NCBI GenBank assembly: GCA_022448105.1
Contig: JAKVAV010000008.1
Span: 1-64,000 of the forward strand
DNA: 64,000 bases
DNA from: Flavobacteriales bacterium
GTDB taxonomy: Bacteria; Bacteroidota; Bacteroidia; Flavobacteriales_D; Cryomorphaceae
Reading direction: 5' to 3'
Part shown: positions 19,741-29,042 of the stretch, piece by piece
Layout: every line of letters begins with the position of its first letter
How positions within the stretch are numbered: position 1 is the first letter of the stretch
The notes under the pieces: generated by a model
The model's input: only the letters and a program-made list of their open reading frames with translations
Database searches by the model: none
What the model was told of the DNA's origin: nothing
Translations under genes and position numbers: made by a program

Positions 19741-22350
19741 CTATTGCATTAAAAGCCTCACCGACTCACGAGTATTGTCCTTTATTACTTCTACAAGGTA
19801 GATGCCATTTTCTAGTTCATTCATGTTAAGATTAACTCTGTTCAACCCTTCCTGGAAAGTCATTATTCTTTCCATAGCTAGTTTTCCTTGAGCATCAAAT
19901 ACCTGAATAAGACCTTGACCTTTACTCATAGAGTTGTAAGATAAGTTTACATTGTCTTGAGCTGGGTTTGGAGCTACATTAACCCATGCAGAGTTGTGGT
20001 CCATGGCAAAAATTTCAGTCACCACTTCATTTGTCATAGATGAGTTATTCCATTGACGATCATCATCAAAACGGATTACTTCTTCTGAGTAACCAGATCC
20101 GTTCTCCACTCCAATTGAAGGTGGAATGTAGAATACAGACTGGAACGCAGTGTAAGCTCCGGCAATAAGAGGGTTTTGAGAACATCCACATCTTACTCTA
20201 AAGTTGTAAGTTGTGAAAGGAACAAGCTGATTGACAGGTGCAATAAAGTTGCTTGCGTTAGCACCTGGCCTGATAATGCTTGCCTGCTGAGGACCATCAC
20301 CAACTATGATGTTGATCTGGCAACCAATCTGACCTTCAATTGGGTCCCAAGTAAATTCTAATTTTCCGTTTGGAAGCACTGATGCACCAAGGCTGGCAAA
20401 ATCAACTTCTGGGTATGGATTTTCACAAGGGGCTGGTCCAACTTCTGCCATTTGGATATCATCCCAAAAGTATACTTCGTCAGCAGCTGGGACAACACCA
20501 AAATTGAAGAGTACTACCACGAGATTATAATCAACCGCTAGGTTTAAAGATCCATTTGAAGGACTAGAGAAATCATATTCTAATGTTTCCCACTCACCTG
20601 AAGTTGTTGTCGTTGCCAATTTTTCAACGAAATCTGCAGGATTGTTTCCTTCTACTTTAAGTAGAACTTCGATCCCAGGTTCAGGTGACCACACTCTGAA
20701 AGTCATTGTTGTATTCTCCGCGTCGAACGGTATGGGTGTTGTTAAGCGTTGGGTAGGAACTACATTTCCTGAGAAAGCAGCCGTACCGCTTATTCTCGTT
20801 GTCTGCGCAACGTTATTTGCTGGATCAGCAGGATCTGGAACAATTACAGCTGGTGAACCACCAAATTCGCCAATGCCAACGGTGTATTCTGTCTCGTCAA
20901 AAGTGATTGGGAGCTCAATGGCTGTTAAACCACCACCACCGATGAATTGTACATCATCCCACAAATAGATCTCTTCTACAGAAGTACCTTGGTCTTGTCC
21001 GAAGTTGAAGAAGATGGTAGGTAGATTGTATACCTCAGAAAGGTTTAATGAGCCGGCTGCAGGGCTAGCAAAATCGAATACTAGAGTCTCCCACGTACCA
21101 GATGTAGAAGTCAATACGTCAGCTTCAACGAATACCGCAGGAGCACCAACCTGTTCAACTTTTAATTTTACGACTACGCCTGCAGCTGGTGATAAAACTC
21201 TCACTGACATTTGGGTATTGTCAAAGTCAAATGGAATAGCATTTTCTAGACCAAGAGGCTGTCCCAGAGTTGTCCCAGCGAAAACTTCAGAACCGGCAGT
21301 TCTGATAGATTGAACTACCGTATTTCCAGCATCACCTGGATCTGTTATAATTGATGAAGCATTACCTCCAAAGTCTGTCAAACCATAGTTAAGAATAGGA
21401 TTTTCAAAATCTACTGGAAGATCAATTTGGCTGATTCCACCAACTCCTGGAGCGAATTGCAGATCATCCCATAGATAGATTTCTTCCGCTCCTCCGTCAA
21501 GGCCAAAGTTGAAGAATATAGACGCTTTAACGTAAGCAACTCCAAGATCAATTACACCTGCCACTGCTTCATTTGCCAAGTCATAAGTTAATGTTTCCCA
21601 AGCATTAGATACCGTAGTCAATTGGTCGCTTTCCACTGACATTGTTCCATCTGCATTTTCTACTTTAAGTTTGACAACCACTCCAGCGGCTGGAGAATAA
21701 ACTCGCACACTCATTCCGGTATTTGAGTTATCAAATGGAATTGGGTTTTCGAATCCAGAAGCAGCACCTATCGTGGTTCCAGCAAATGAAAGAGCACCAG
21801 CAGTTCTGATAGATTGTGCAACCATATTACCAGCATCAGAAGGATCAACTATAATACTGGTTGCATTTCCGCCAAAATCTACTAAATCATAATCCGTAAG
21901 AGGATCATCAAATGTCACTGGAAGGTCAACTTGAGATAGGGAGATCACGCCGCAGTCTTCTCCTACAGTGTAAGTTTGGTACTCACCAGTTGAGAAACCA
22001 CCGGCATAAGCAAACTTTGGTCGTACAGTGAAGATGTCTCCAGCCGTGAATCCTGTGTAAGTAGTTGTCATAATCTGTGTTCCAGGGTCAGGAAGTACAA
22101 ATGTTTCAACGAAATCTGGATTCAGGGTTTGGAAAAATCCTACTAACCCCACTTGAGTGTCAAGGAGCTCATATGTTACGGTAACGTCGCTTCCACTTGT
22201 GGTGATGTTGTAAGTGTAGCCATTAACGAAAGGTGTTCCTCCATCAACAGCATCATTTGCTGTGAGTAATCCCGAGCACTCGGTGTTTTGTGCCCAAGCT
22301 AGTGATCCGACAAAGACAATCATTGCCGAAATTAGATACTTAATTTTCAT
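19741..22350 (-). CDS. T9SS-secreted protein with three repeated glycan-binding-like modules
   Basis: An 869-residue secreted protein; the start is placed at the ATG at 22350, giving signal peptide MKIKYLISAMIVFVGSLAWAQ. After an Ig-like segment it carries three tandem modules of about 160 residues. Each opens with a LP-V/I-F-D/E motif, contains MSVRVYSPAAGVVVKLKVE-like and WETLxYDF strands, and ends IFFNFG...EEIYLWDD. A fibronectin-like segment and a T9SS type A sorting domain (NPAQDNVNLSY, NGIYLVEVI) follow. The modules look like carbohydrate-binding beta sandwiches and recur in the 27690-29018 protein. It lies downstream of GH3, GH16 and the MFS porter, so a surface or released beta-glucan-binding role is inferred; no catalytic residues are seen. 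Confidence 0.8.
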   Translation of the reverse strand: MKIKYLISAMIVFVGSLAWAQNTECSGLLTANDAVDGGTPFVNGYTYNITTSGSDVTVTYELLDTQVGLVGFFQTLNPDFVETFVLPDPGTQIMTTTYTGFTAGDIFTVRPKFAYAGGFSTGEYQTYTVGEDCGVISLSQVDLPVTFDDPLTDYDLVDFGGNATSIIVDPSDAGNMVAQSIRTAGALSFAGTTIGAASGFENPIPFDNSNTGMSVRVYSPAAGVVVKLKVENADGTMSVESDQLTTVSNAWETLTYDLANEAVAGVIDLGVAYVKASIFFNFGLDGGAEEIYLWDDLQFAPGVGGISQIDLPVDFENPILNYGLTDFGGNASSIITDPGDAGNTVVQSIRTAGSEVFAGTTLGQPLGLENAIPFDFDNTQMSVRVLSPAAGVVVKLKVEQVGAPAVFVEADVLTSTSGTWETLVFDFASPAAGSLNLSEVYNLPTIFFNFGQDQGTSVEEIYLWDDVQFIGGGGLTAIELPITFDETEYTVGIGEFGGSPAVIVPDPADPANNVAQTTRISGTAAFSGNVVPTQRLTTPIPFDAENTTMTFRVWSPEPGIEVLLKVEGNNPADFVEKLATTTTSGEWETLEYDFSSPSNGSLNLAVDYNLVVVLFNFGVVPAADEVYFWDDIQMAEVGPAPCENPYPEVDFASLGASVLPNGKLEFTWDPIEGQIGCQINIIVGDGPQQASIIRPGANASNFIAPVNQLVPFTTYNFRVRCGCSQNPLIAGAYTAFQSVFYIPPSIGVENGSGYSEEVIRFDDDRQWNNSSMTNEVVTEIFAMDHNSAWVNVAPNPAQDNVNLSYNSMSKGQGLIQVFDAQGKLAMERIMTFQEGLNRVNLNMNELENGIYLVEVIKDNTRESVRLLMQ
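20440..20930 (-). repeat. Glycan-binding-like module, copy 3
   Basis: Third of three tandem protein-level repeats of about 490-500 bases within the T9SS modular protein. It opens near LTAIELPITFDET and closes near EVYFWDDIQM. It is the most divergent copy. Boundaries are approximate. Confidence 0.75.
20940..21445 (-). repeat. Glycan-binding-like module, copy 2
   Basis: Second tandem copy, closest to copy 1: both share IITDPGDAGN-type, SIRTAG and RVLSPAAGVVVKLKVE-type strands. Ends near EEIYLWDDVQF. Boundaries are approximate. Confidence 0.75.
21450..21950 (-). repeat. Glycan-binding-like module, copy 1
   Basis: First tandem copy, opening near LSQVDLPVTFDDP and closing near EEIYLWDDLQF. High similarity to copy 2 suggests a recent duplication. 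Boundaries are approximate. Confidence 0.75.
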
Positions 22351-22450
22351 AATAATTGATTTTTGATTTGTGTTAAACTGATTGGTAAAAAGAGATTTGT
22401 TCATTGGCTTTCTGATTTTAAATGGTTGTTTCGGGGATTTTGATATTCTA

Positions 22451-24718
22451 TTAAGGATGAAAATATAACTTGATTTTGTGGGTGTCAATAGCTAATTTAA
22501 ATTCTCCTGATTCGACTATATTTTCCAATTCAGAATTCACGAATTCAAAGTCATTTTTTGCCAAGTAAAAATTAACTTCAGTTGAGTCATTTGGTTCGAT
22601 TTCAATTTTTTTAAATCCTTTTAATGATCTGTTCTTGGGTACGATAGAAGCAAACAAATCAGATACATATAATTCCACAACTTCTTTTCCTTTTACTGCC
22701 CCAGTATTTTTAACCATGACAGAAACTTGAACCGTATCAGTGTACGTAAATGAGTCGCCATTCAAAATTAAATTTGAATAAGAGAAATTTGTATAACTCA
22801 ACCCATGTCCAAACTTATATTGAGGGTCATAAGCTTCAAAACCAAATCCTTTGTCTCTCGCATCCGCTTTTGCATGATCATAGGACCATATTGCTCCTGA
22901 ATATTTTGGATAAGTAAATGGAAGTTTACCGCTGGGATTAGCATCGCCGTAGAGGATTTCAGCAATTGCTAACCCTCCTTCGTTACCGGGTAAGTAAGCC
23001 AATACTATGGATTCAACGAGAGGCTCAATTTCTTCAATCAAGCGAGGCCTCCCTTCAAGTAATATCAGGGTAATGGGTTTTCCGGTTTTAGAAAGTTGTT
23101 TGACTAATTCTATTTGACATTCTGGGAAGTCAAGTTCATCGATATCACTTGGCTTTTCAGTGGAAGGTAGTTCCGATAGCGCAATAACAACTCTATCTAC
23201 GCCTGCTGCCATTTGTACTGCTTTTTTTATGTTCACAGCAACATCGTAATCGGAGCCCTGCGTCCAACGAACTTTGTCTTTTCCAACCTTGGCCTCCAAA
23301 GCTCCTTTCAGGGTAAGCTTCTGCTTATCATTAAAAGTGGTGTCTTGACCACTCCATGTTCTTGACCAAGCACCGTTCAAAGAGTTAATAGAATTACTTC
23401 CAGCTCCAGTCAGTAAAATTGTTTCTGATCTCCTTAATGGAAGAGATTCATTTTCATTTTTAAGGAGCGTGATTGATTCAATGGCCATCTGTTTTGCAAT
23501 CTCAGCGAATTCATCAGAACCATACAATGGATAGATAATAGGATCGCTTTGAATCTGATCAAATAGACCCATTTTGTGTTTTACATAGAGGATTCGACGC
23601 ACAGCATCATTGATCCGATTGATTGAAACTTCACCATCATCTACCAAATCCAACAGGTGCTCGGCGAAACTTGCGTCGTAAGGCTCCATGCACATATCTA
23701 ACCCTGCATTCACAGAAATTTTCACAGCTTCACGCTCGTCTTTGGCTACTTGGTGTGTCTTGACAAGGTTATCAATATCGTTCCAGTCGGAGATCACAAA
23801 GCCTTTGAATCCAAGTTCTTTCTTGAGCAGATCAGTGAGCATCGACTTATCCGCATGCGAGGCCACCCCGTTTAGTGAATTGGAACTCACCATAATGGTG
23901 AGTGCTCCATTTTCAATGGCTTTTTGAAATGGGGGTAGGTAGTCCTGAAGGACTATTCTTTGAGGAAGGTAGACAGCTGCCCGATCTTTTCCATTGTGAG
24001 GAGCGCCGTAACCAATAAAGTGTTTCAGACATGCCAATCCTGAATAGGGTGACAACAAGGAATCAGATCCACCACCTTTTATCATGGCAAGGCCGAGCTC
24101 TGAAGCGATGTACGTGTCTTCGCCAAAAGTCTCAAACGTTCTTCCCCATAGGGGCTCTTTTGTAACGTCTAGAACTGGAGCATAATTCCAATGAATGCCA
24201 GACGCTCTCATTTCGTAGCTGGTAATTCTTCCTATCTCTGAGGCCACTTTTCTGCTTCGGCTAGCGGCTATTCCAATTTGATGCGGAAACAAAGTGGAGC
24301 CCGCAGAATAATTGGCTCCGTGAACAGCATCGATTCCGTACAAAACGGGAATTTTGTGTCTCGTATTTTCTGCTACATAATCTTGGATTAGTCCGATGTT
24401 CTGTCTCCATTCTGCTGGGCTAAAAGGGTACGTGCCAAGGTTTTGAATCGAACCTACTTTGAAAGAATCCAGATAGAGTTTCATCTTTTCTGGATCCAAA
24501 ATAACGGTATCTCTTCTGTCCCAGAATTCGCCCTCCGCTAGCGCCATTAAGCTCAAATTAGTCATTTGGCCAACTTTCTCCTCAAGACTAAGCTGTGAGA
24601 GGAGAGAATCAGCAAATTGCATGGATGGATCTCTATCCGCTGAATCGCTTCCATTTTTTGGGTTGCAACTGGTAAGCAGCAAAGCGAAAAATAGCGCTAT
24701 GTAACCGATTATTTTCAC
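22451..24718 (-). CDS. GH3 beta-glucosidase lipoprotein
   Basis: Exo-acting beta-glucosidase (BglX-like) of 755 residues that would release glucose from beta-1,3-glucan oligosaccharides. A lipobox (LLLTSC, lipid on C18) places it in the periplasm or on the outer membrane. The GH3 N-terminal barrel shows WGRTFETFGED and CLKHFIGYG. The nucleophile is D311 in GFVISDWN. The second alpha/beta domain and a C-terminal fibronectin III-like domain (FGHGLSYTNFSYSNL onward) are complete. Its ATG overlaps the stop of the GH16 gene by four bases, so the two are translationally coupled. The substrate is inferred from the GH16 neighbour. Confidence 0.93.
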   Translation of the reverse strand: MKIIGYIALFFALLLTSCNPKNGSDSADRDPSMQFADSLLSQLSLEEKVGQMTNLSLMALAEGEFWDRRDTVILDPEKMKLYLDSFKVGSIQNLGTYPFSPAEWRQNIGLIQDYVAENTRHKIPVLYGIDAVHGANYSAGSTLFPHQIGIAASRSRKVASEIGRITSYEMRASGIHWNYAPVLDVTKEPLWGRTFETFGEDTYIASELGLAMIKGGGSDSLLSPYSGLACLKHFIGYGAPHNGKDRAAVYLPQRIVLQDYLPPFQKAIENGALTIMVSSNSLNGVASHADKSMLTDLLKKELGFKGFVISDWNDIDNLVKTHQVAKDEREAVKISVNAGLDMCMEPYDASFAEHLLDLVDDGEVSINRINDAVRRILYVKHKMGLFDQIQSDPIIYPLYGSDEFAEIAKQMAIESITLLKNENESLPLRRSETILLTGAGSNSINSLNGAWSRTWSGQDTTFNDKQKLTLKGALEAKVGKDKVRWTQGSDYDVAVNIKKAVQMAAGVDRVVIALSELPSTEKPSDIDELDFPECQIELVKQLSKTGKPITLILLEGRPRLIEEIEPLVESIVLAYLPGNEGGLAIAEILYGDANPSGKLPFTYPKYSGAIWSYDHAKADARDKGFGFEAYDPQYKFGHGLSYTNFSYSNLILNGDSFTYTDTVQVSVMVKNTGAVKGKEVVELYVSDLFASIVPKNRSLKGFKKIEIEPNDSTEVNFYLAKNDFEFVNSELENIVESGEFKLAIDTHKIKLYFHP

Positions 24719-25995
24719 TTTAATTTTTGGTACACGCGGACGTAGTCGACCATCATTTTCTGTGATTCTACGGTTTTATCCATTCCCATAAGACCTCCCC
24801 AACCGCCTCCCATGGCTAGATTGAGAATTAAGTTTTGAGGTTTTGAAAAGGGCCAGGAGAGCTCGGTCGTATTGTCGTCGTATCGGAAATAGATTTCGTC
24901 GTCAACGTAGGCTTCTATGTAATCAGAAGTCCAAATCACTCCGTATGTGTGGAAATCATCGTTCATGCCGTATACATCAACAGTTCCTGTAGGTTGATTC
25001 CCAAGTTTGAAGTAGTACGCTCCGCAATGAGCGCTGGCATGTGCAATTCCGTTACCGGTTTCGTTTTCCATTTCGTAACCTACACTTTCCAGAATGTCAA
25101 TCTCGCCGCAGTAAGGCCATGATTTTTCATCCACATATTCATCTCCAAGGGTCCACCCGGCTGCCCAGTTGCCCTTCTCCGCTGGCACCTTGGCTCTAAA
25201 TTCAATTTTACCATAAACAAAAGATGACTTTCCTCGTGTAGTTAATCGCGCTGAAGTCCAAGGCGATCCCATGTCATTTTTGTGTGCCTCGATGATTAGG
25301 TTGCCATCTTCGAGTCGTGCGTTTTCAGATCGGGCTACCGTGTAGTACTGCAATTCTCCATTGCCCCAACCCCAATCTCCAATATCATAATTCCATTTGG
25401 TTGTATCAGGTGTGCCAACCCCTTCGAACTCGTCCGACCACACTAGCTCCCATTCATCGCCATCCATATTTTGGGTATATGTTACTGGTGTAACTTCATG
25501 TTTTCGAATGAGTTCAATCGAAACTTCTGATATCTGAGCCGATGCAGTAGAGTGGATTTTAATTTTGTGATTACCTGCTCTTAGAGGGCTTCCGTCTCTG
25601 TGCACTCTTTCTAATTCTCCAGAACCTGGGACATGCATGTGACTGGTGGTGTTGTAGGTTCTTCCATCCAAATTGTCCACATGATCCTCAAGCCAAACCT
25701 GTGTGCTGTCATTGTATGACAAGGAGGAAAAAGTTACGCGGTATCGACCAGACTCTGGAACGTCAATAGAATATGCTGCCCAACCCTTATCACTGAAGGA
25801 AAGACGATTTTGATCATAAGCCGCAGCATCGCTCATAGAGTCAGTTGAACTTAAGTCGATAGAGATTATCTCAGGCCTGTTTTCAGCCAGTATCTCTTTA
25901 GATTCTTCTTGGGTCTGTCCCTCCTGATTTTCACAGGCGGAAAGTGCAGCGATTATTAAGAAGGATGAGACATATACGAATTTAGCTTTGGTCAT
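24715..25995 (-). CDS. GH16 endo-beta-1,3-glucanase (laminarinase) lipoprotein
   Basis: A 426-residue lipoprotein (lipobox ALSAC, C21) with an N-terminal CBM6-like beta sandwich (about 40-165) followed by a GH16 catalytic domain (about 180-426). The catalytic motif is intact: E298-I-D300-I-L-E303, with E298 as nucleophile and E303 as acid/base. The surrounding WPYCGEIDILE and the WGWGNGELQYYT stretch are of the laminarinase subfamily rather than agarase or carrageenase type. Four-base overlaps join it to the MFS porter upstream and GH3 downstream, so the three form one operon for cutting beta-1,3-glucan and using the products. Confidence 0.93.
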   Translation of the reverse strand: MTKAKFVYVSSFLIIAALSACENQEGQTQEESKEILAENRPEIISIDLSSTDSMSDAAAYDQNRLSFSDKGWAAYSIDVPESGRYRVTFSSLSYNDSTQVWLEDHVDNLDGRTYNTTSHMHVPGSGELERVHRDGSPLRAGNHKIKIHSTASAQISEVSIELIRKHEVTPVTYTQNMDGDEWELVWSDEFEGVGTPDTTKWNYDIGDWGWGNGELQYYTVARSENARLEDGNLIIEAHKNDMGSPWTSARLTTRGKSSFVYGKIEFRAKVPAEKGNWAAGWTLGDEYVDEKSWPYCGEIDILESVGYEMENETGNGIAHASAHCGAYYFKLGNQPTGTVDVYGMNDDFHTYGVIWTSDYIEAYVDDEIYFRYDDNTTELSWPFSKPQNLILNLAMGGGWGGLMGMDKTVESQKMMVDYVRVYQKLK

Positions 25996-27551
25996 TTTTT
26001 TATCAGTATTGCCTCGAGTTCTTCGAGTGATTTTCCTTTTGTCTCAGGAACTCTTAGCGCAATGAAAATCACACCTACTAGTGCAAAAAGGCCATAAATT
26101 AGGAAGGTCATTGTACTTCCAATTGTGGAGAGTTCCCACGGGAAAACAAATTGCACTCCAGCACTTACTGCTGAATTGACAAAGCCCACAAAAGAAATGG
26201 CTACACCCCTTATTTTTAGCGGGAATAGCTCTGAGAATAGCACCCACATCACAGGACCCAGCGAAATCGCGAAACACGCCACAAATCCGAGAATTCCCAC
26301 CAAGATCAGACTCGGATTCATCGATATGGCGGCAGTTATAACTTCTGATTCAAATTCTTTTGCTTTAGCATCTCCTAAGGCATTTCGGCAGGCATCCTTA
26401 TAAGCTACGTCGTTTTCGAAGTTTTGACCTACCAATGGCTCCAATTGAGCTCGTATTTCAGTATTACTGATCATGGCTAGCTTCTCTTCCGTCAGAGAAT
26501 AGCTAGCGGTGCTAAATCCGTAAGCCAATACGCCCATAAAAATGGCAATACCACTTACTCCTATGAGCAATAATGGTTTTCTTCCAAGTTTATCTATCAA
26601 AAGCATTGCGAGTATGGTGAAAACTAAATTGGTCAGCCCCACTAAAATGGCTTGAATAAACGAAGCATCCGTTCCAATACCAGATTGCTCGAATATCATA
26701 GGAGCATAAAAGAAAACAGAATTGATACCCGTAATCTGCTGTAGGATTCCTACTACAATACCAATGGTAAGAACCAATGTAAACGCTGGTTTGAATACTT
26801 CAGTGAGTGGTGTTTTTTCTTTCCCTTTATCCTGTTTCAATGTTTCTTGAACTGCGACAACGTCAGCTCGTGCCTCATCCTCTTCTCGAAATTTGCACAT
26901 TACTTCAAAAGCCTCTTTTTCCTTTTGCTTCATTAAAAGCCATCTTGGACTTCGAGGTACCAGGTACAAGCCGAAGAAATACAACACTGCTGGAACGGCT
27001 TCAACTCCGAGCATCCATCTCCAATTATTTTCTTTAATACCCAAAGTTTCAACCCATGTGGCATCCGAGTCTCCAAGAGAAAGAATGTAAAAGTTGGAAA
27101 AAAAGGCTAGAGAAATTCCTATCACGATGTTCAGCTGGTTAAAGGATACCAGCTTACCTCGTTGTTCAGGAGGCGCGATTTCTGCAATATACATCGGTGC
27201 CAAAATTAATGAGGCACCTACGCCGATGCCACCGAGCATGCGCAAGACCAAAAACAGTGCAAAGTTTGGTGCAAGGGCCGAACCTATTGCGGATATGGTA
27301 AATATTACCGCACAAATTCTTAGCAGGGCTTTTCGGCCATATTTATCACTTAATGGTCCCGCTAATATCATTGCTAGTGCAGCAATGATTGTCAAGGAAC
27401 TCACCGAGAATCCCAACTCTAAATCCGTGAGATTGAAATCGATCTGCACAAACTTATTCACTCCAGAGATTACCGAAGCGTCAAATCCCATCAGTAATCC
27501 TCCCAACGCAACTATGGTTGCAACGATGACTATAAATCCGTTCTTATTCAT
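25992..27551 (-). CDS. MFS sugar porter (sugar/H+ symporter family)
   Basis: Inner-membrane transporter of 519 residues with about 12 membrane segments and the sugar-porter signatures: DKYGRKALL after helix 2, PRSPRWLLMKQKE before the central loop, DKLGRKPLLL after helix 8 and PETKGKSLEELE near the C-terminus. QQITGINSVFFYAP is the helix-7 sugar-binding motif. An extended insert of about 50 residues lies between helices 9 and 10. It is the first gene of the porter-GH16-GH3 run and would import the glucose or short glucans released by them. Upstream there is a 138-bp gap with a terminator for the previous operon. Confidence 0.93.
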   Translation of the reverse strand: MNKNGFIVIVATIVALGGLLMGFDASVISGVNKFVQIDFNLTDLELGFSVSSLTIIAALAMILAGPLSDKYGRKALLRICAVIFTISAIGSALAPNFALFLVLRMLGGIGVGASLILAPMYIAEIAPPEQRGKLVSFNQLNIVIGISLAFFSNFYILSLGDSDATWVETLGIKENNWRWMLGVEAVPAVLYFFGLYLVPRSPRWLLMKQKEKEAFEVMCKFREEDEARADVVAVQETLKQDKGKEKTPLTEVFKPAFTLVLTIGIVVGILQQITGINSVFFYAPMIFEQSGIGTDASFIQAILVGLTNLVFTILAMLLIDKLGRKPLLLIGVSGIAIFMGVLAYGFSTASYSLTEEKLAMISNTEIRAQLEPLVGQNFENDVAYKDACRNALGDAKAKEFESEVITAAISMNPSLILVGILGFVACFAISLGPVMWVLFSELFPLKIRGVAISFVGFVNSAVSAGVQFVFPWELSTIGSTMTFLIYGLFALVGVIFIALRVPETKGKSLEELEAILIKK

Positions 27552-27650
27552 CAGTGTCTTCCTTGGTTTCGTAACAAAAGGACGATGTATTCTGCATCAT
27601 TTTATGATAAATAGTGAGTTCGCTATTTAAAATATGGCTAGGTCAGAGAA

Positions 27651-27680
27651 AAGCCCCGTGAACCATTTTCCACGGGACTT
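27651..27680 (-). terminator. Terminator of the GH16-like / T9SS modular protein operon
   Basis: Stem AAGcCCCGTG / CACGGGaCTT with one C-A mismatch and a ten-base loop, followed by GCTTTTCT on the minus strand. It lies just past the stop codon at 27690 and separates this operon from the MFS porter gene. Confidence 0.7.
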
Positions 27681-27689
27681 ATAAAATCT

Positions 27690-29018
27690 CTAGTTGGCTA
27701 CGATTATTTTGCCAGTATTATTCTTGCCGTCAACCTGCACATTAAAGAGGTAAATTCCATCTGAAAAGTCAGCAGTATCGAATTCAATATATTGTTTTCC
27801 TACAGCTTGATTGGCGACGCTTATATTCTCAATAACTCTTCCTGTAATGTCAGTTAGAGTAATATTCACATCACTATTTTCAATAAGGCTATACTCAATT
27901 GTAAAGGCATCAGTAGCCGGGTTAGGGAAGGCTACGATATTTTTTATTAAAACTTCTTCTTCTGTAGAAACTACTCCAGATACTGTCATATTATCAAAGA
28001 AATACACATCACTATTGTTAGTGCCTGGATCAAAAAGGATAACAAATTGACCGATATCAGGATTTTCAGATTGAGAACCGACATTGAAAGATACTGTTTC
28101 CCAAGATCCTTCACCTGCTATAAATGAAGGGTAGGCTTCAATGACGTCATTGTCAACCGTTTGCAGTGAGAGTGTGAGTGGTTTTGGTCCCGCATCTCCC
28201 CAAACATCCAGGGTAATAACGCTGGTTGGTCCTAAATCCAGATTTCCGTCAAAACGACCAATCAAAACATCATCTACTTCTCCGCCATTTCTGGTGTATG
28301 TAGCTACAAAGTCAGAACCATTGGTTTCGTCAGGCCCTGGATTCACTACTCTTCTGAAATTAATTCCAGAGTGCGAGAAAATATAATTTACGTTTTGTTG
28401 ACATTCGAAATCGTTGAGAACTGAGACATCTTCTTGCACATCTTCACAAGGATCGTTGGCCAATTCTGGGCCCCTCAAATTGTCAAAAAAGTACGTATCG
28501 TCAGTATTTGTTCCTGGAGCGAAAAGCAAAACTAATTGATCAACACTGGTATTTGGAATACTGGCATCGGGTTGCTGGTCAAATGTAAATGTTAGCGGTT
28601 CCCACGCATTTGCCACCGTAGTTTGTGCTAGATAAATGGAGTGTCTTCCTGTAGGGAAGTTGTCTGGGAGAGCTGCTGCTGCGTTTTCTAAGGTGATTTG
28701 AACAGTAATGTTTGGTGCGGGACTGTATACATTAATGGTCATTTGCTTAGTTCCATTTACGTAGTCAGTCAAGTCAGCCATGACGCCTTCCATAACTATA
28801 ACATCAAAGGCTTCTGCAGGATTTCTTGTGTACGTAGCAGACACTTCGCTGAAATTGACACCGTTTGGAAAAAGATTCTGAGAGTAAGGTATAAAAGTTC
28901 CGCTGATGAAGCCATAAGTCGCTTTTCGAGAATCTTCGAAATTGTCCCAAGTTATCTGGGAATGTCCTGTCATTGCTATGGCGAGAATTAATAAAGTTGC
29001 CAGGTAGATTTTTTTCAT
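27690..29018 (-). CDS. T9SS-secreted protein with two glycan-binding-like modules
   Basis: A 442-residue secreted protein with signal peptide MKKIYLATLLILAIAMTGHSQ. It has two modules of about 165 residues: the first begins WDNFEDSRKATYGF and the second FECQQNVNYIF. Both carry VxATYTRN, MTINVYSPAP-type and WEPLTFTF-type strands and end with TYFFDN. A T9SS type A sorting domain closes the protein (FPNPATDAFTIEY, DGIYLFNVQVDG). The modules are of the same family as the three repeats in the 19741-22350 protein. It follows the GH16-like lipoprotein by 24 bp in one operon, so a secreted beta-glucan-binding function is inferred. Confidence 0.8.
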   Translation of the reverse strand: MKKIYLATLLILAIAMTGHSQITWDNFEDSRKATYGFISGTFIPYSQNLFPNGVNFSEVSATYTRNPAEAFDVIVMEGVMADLTDYVNGTKQMTINVYSPAPNITVQITLENAAAALPDNFPTGRHSIYLAQTTVANAWEPLTFTFDQQPDASIPNTSVDQLVLLFAPGTNTDDTYFFDNLRGPELANDPCEDVQEDVSVLNDFECQQNVNYIFSHSGINFRRVVNPGPDETNGSDFVATYTRNGGEVDDVLIGRFDGNLDLGPTSVITLDVWGDAGPKPLTLSLQTVDNDVIEAYPSFIAGEGSWETVSFNVGSQSENPDIGQFVILFDPGTNNSDVYFFDNMTVSGVVSTEEEVLIKNIVAFPNPATDAFTIEYSLIENSDVNITLTDITGRVIENISVANQAVGKQYIEFDTADFSDGIYLFNVQVDGKNNTGKIIVAN

Positions 29019-29042
29019 GTCTATGGTATTTTAAGGTTTGAA

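Noticed and set aside
27584-27600. GATGTATTCTGCATCAT upstream of the MFS porter gene as another regulator site
   Set aside because: Only one GATGTA half-site is present and the second half is CATCAT; it is an imperfect inverted repeat, not the direct repeat, and no -7 element lies at the expected distance.
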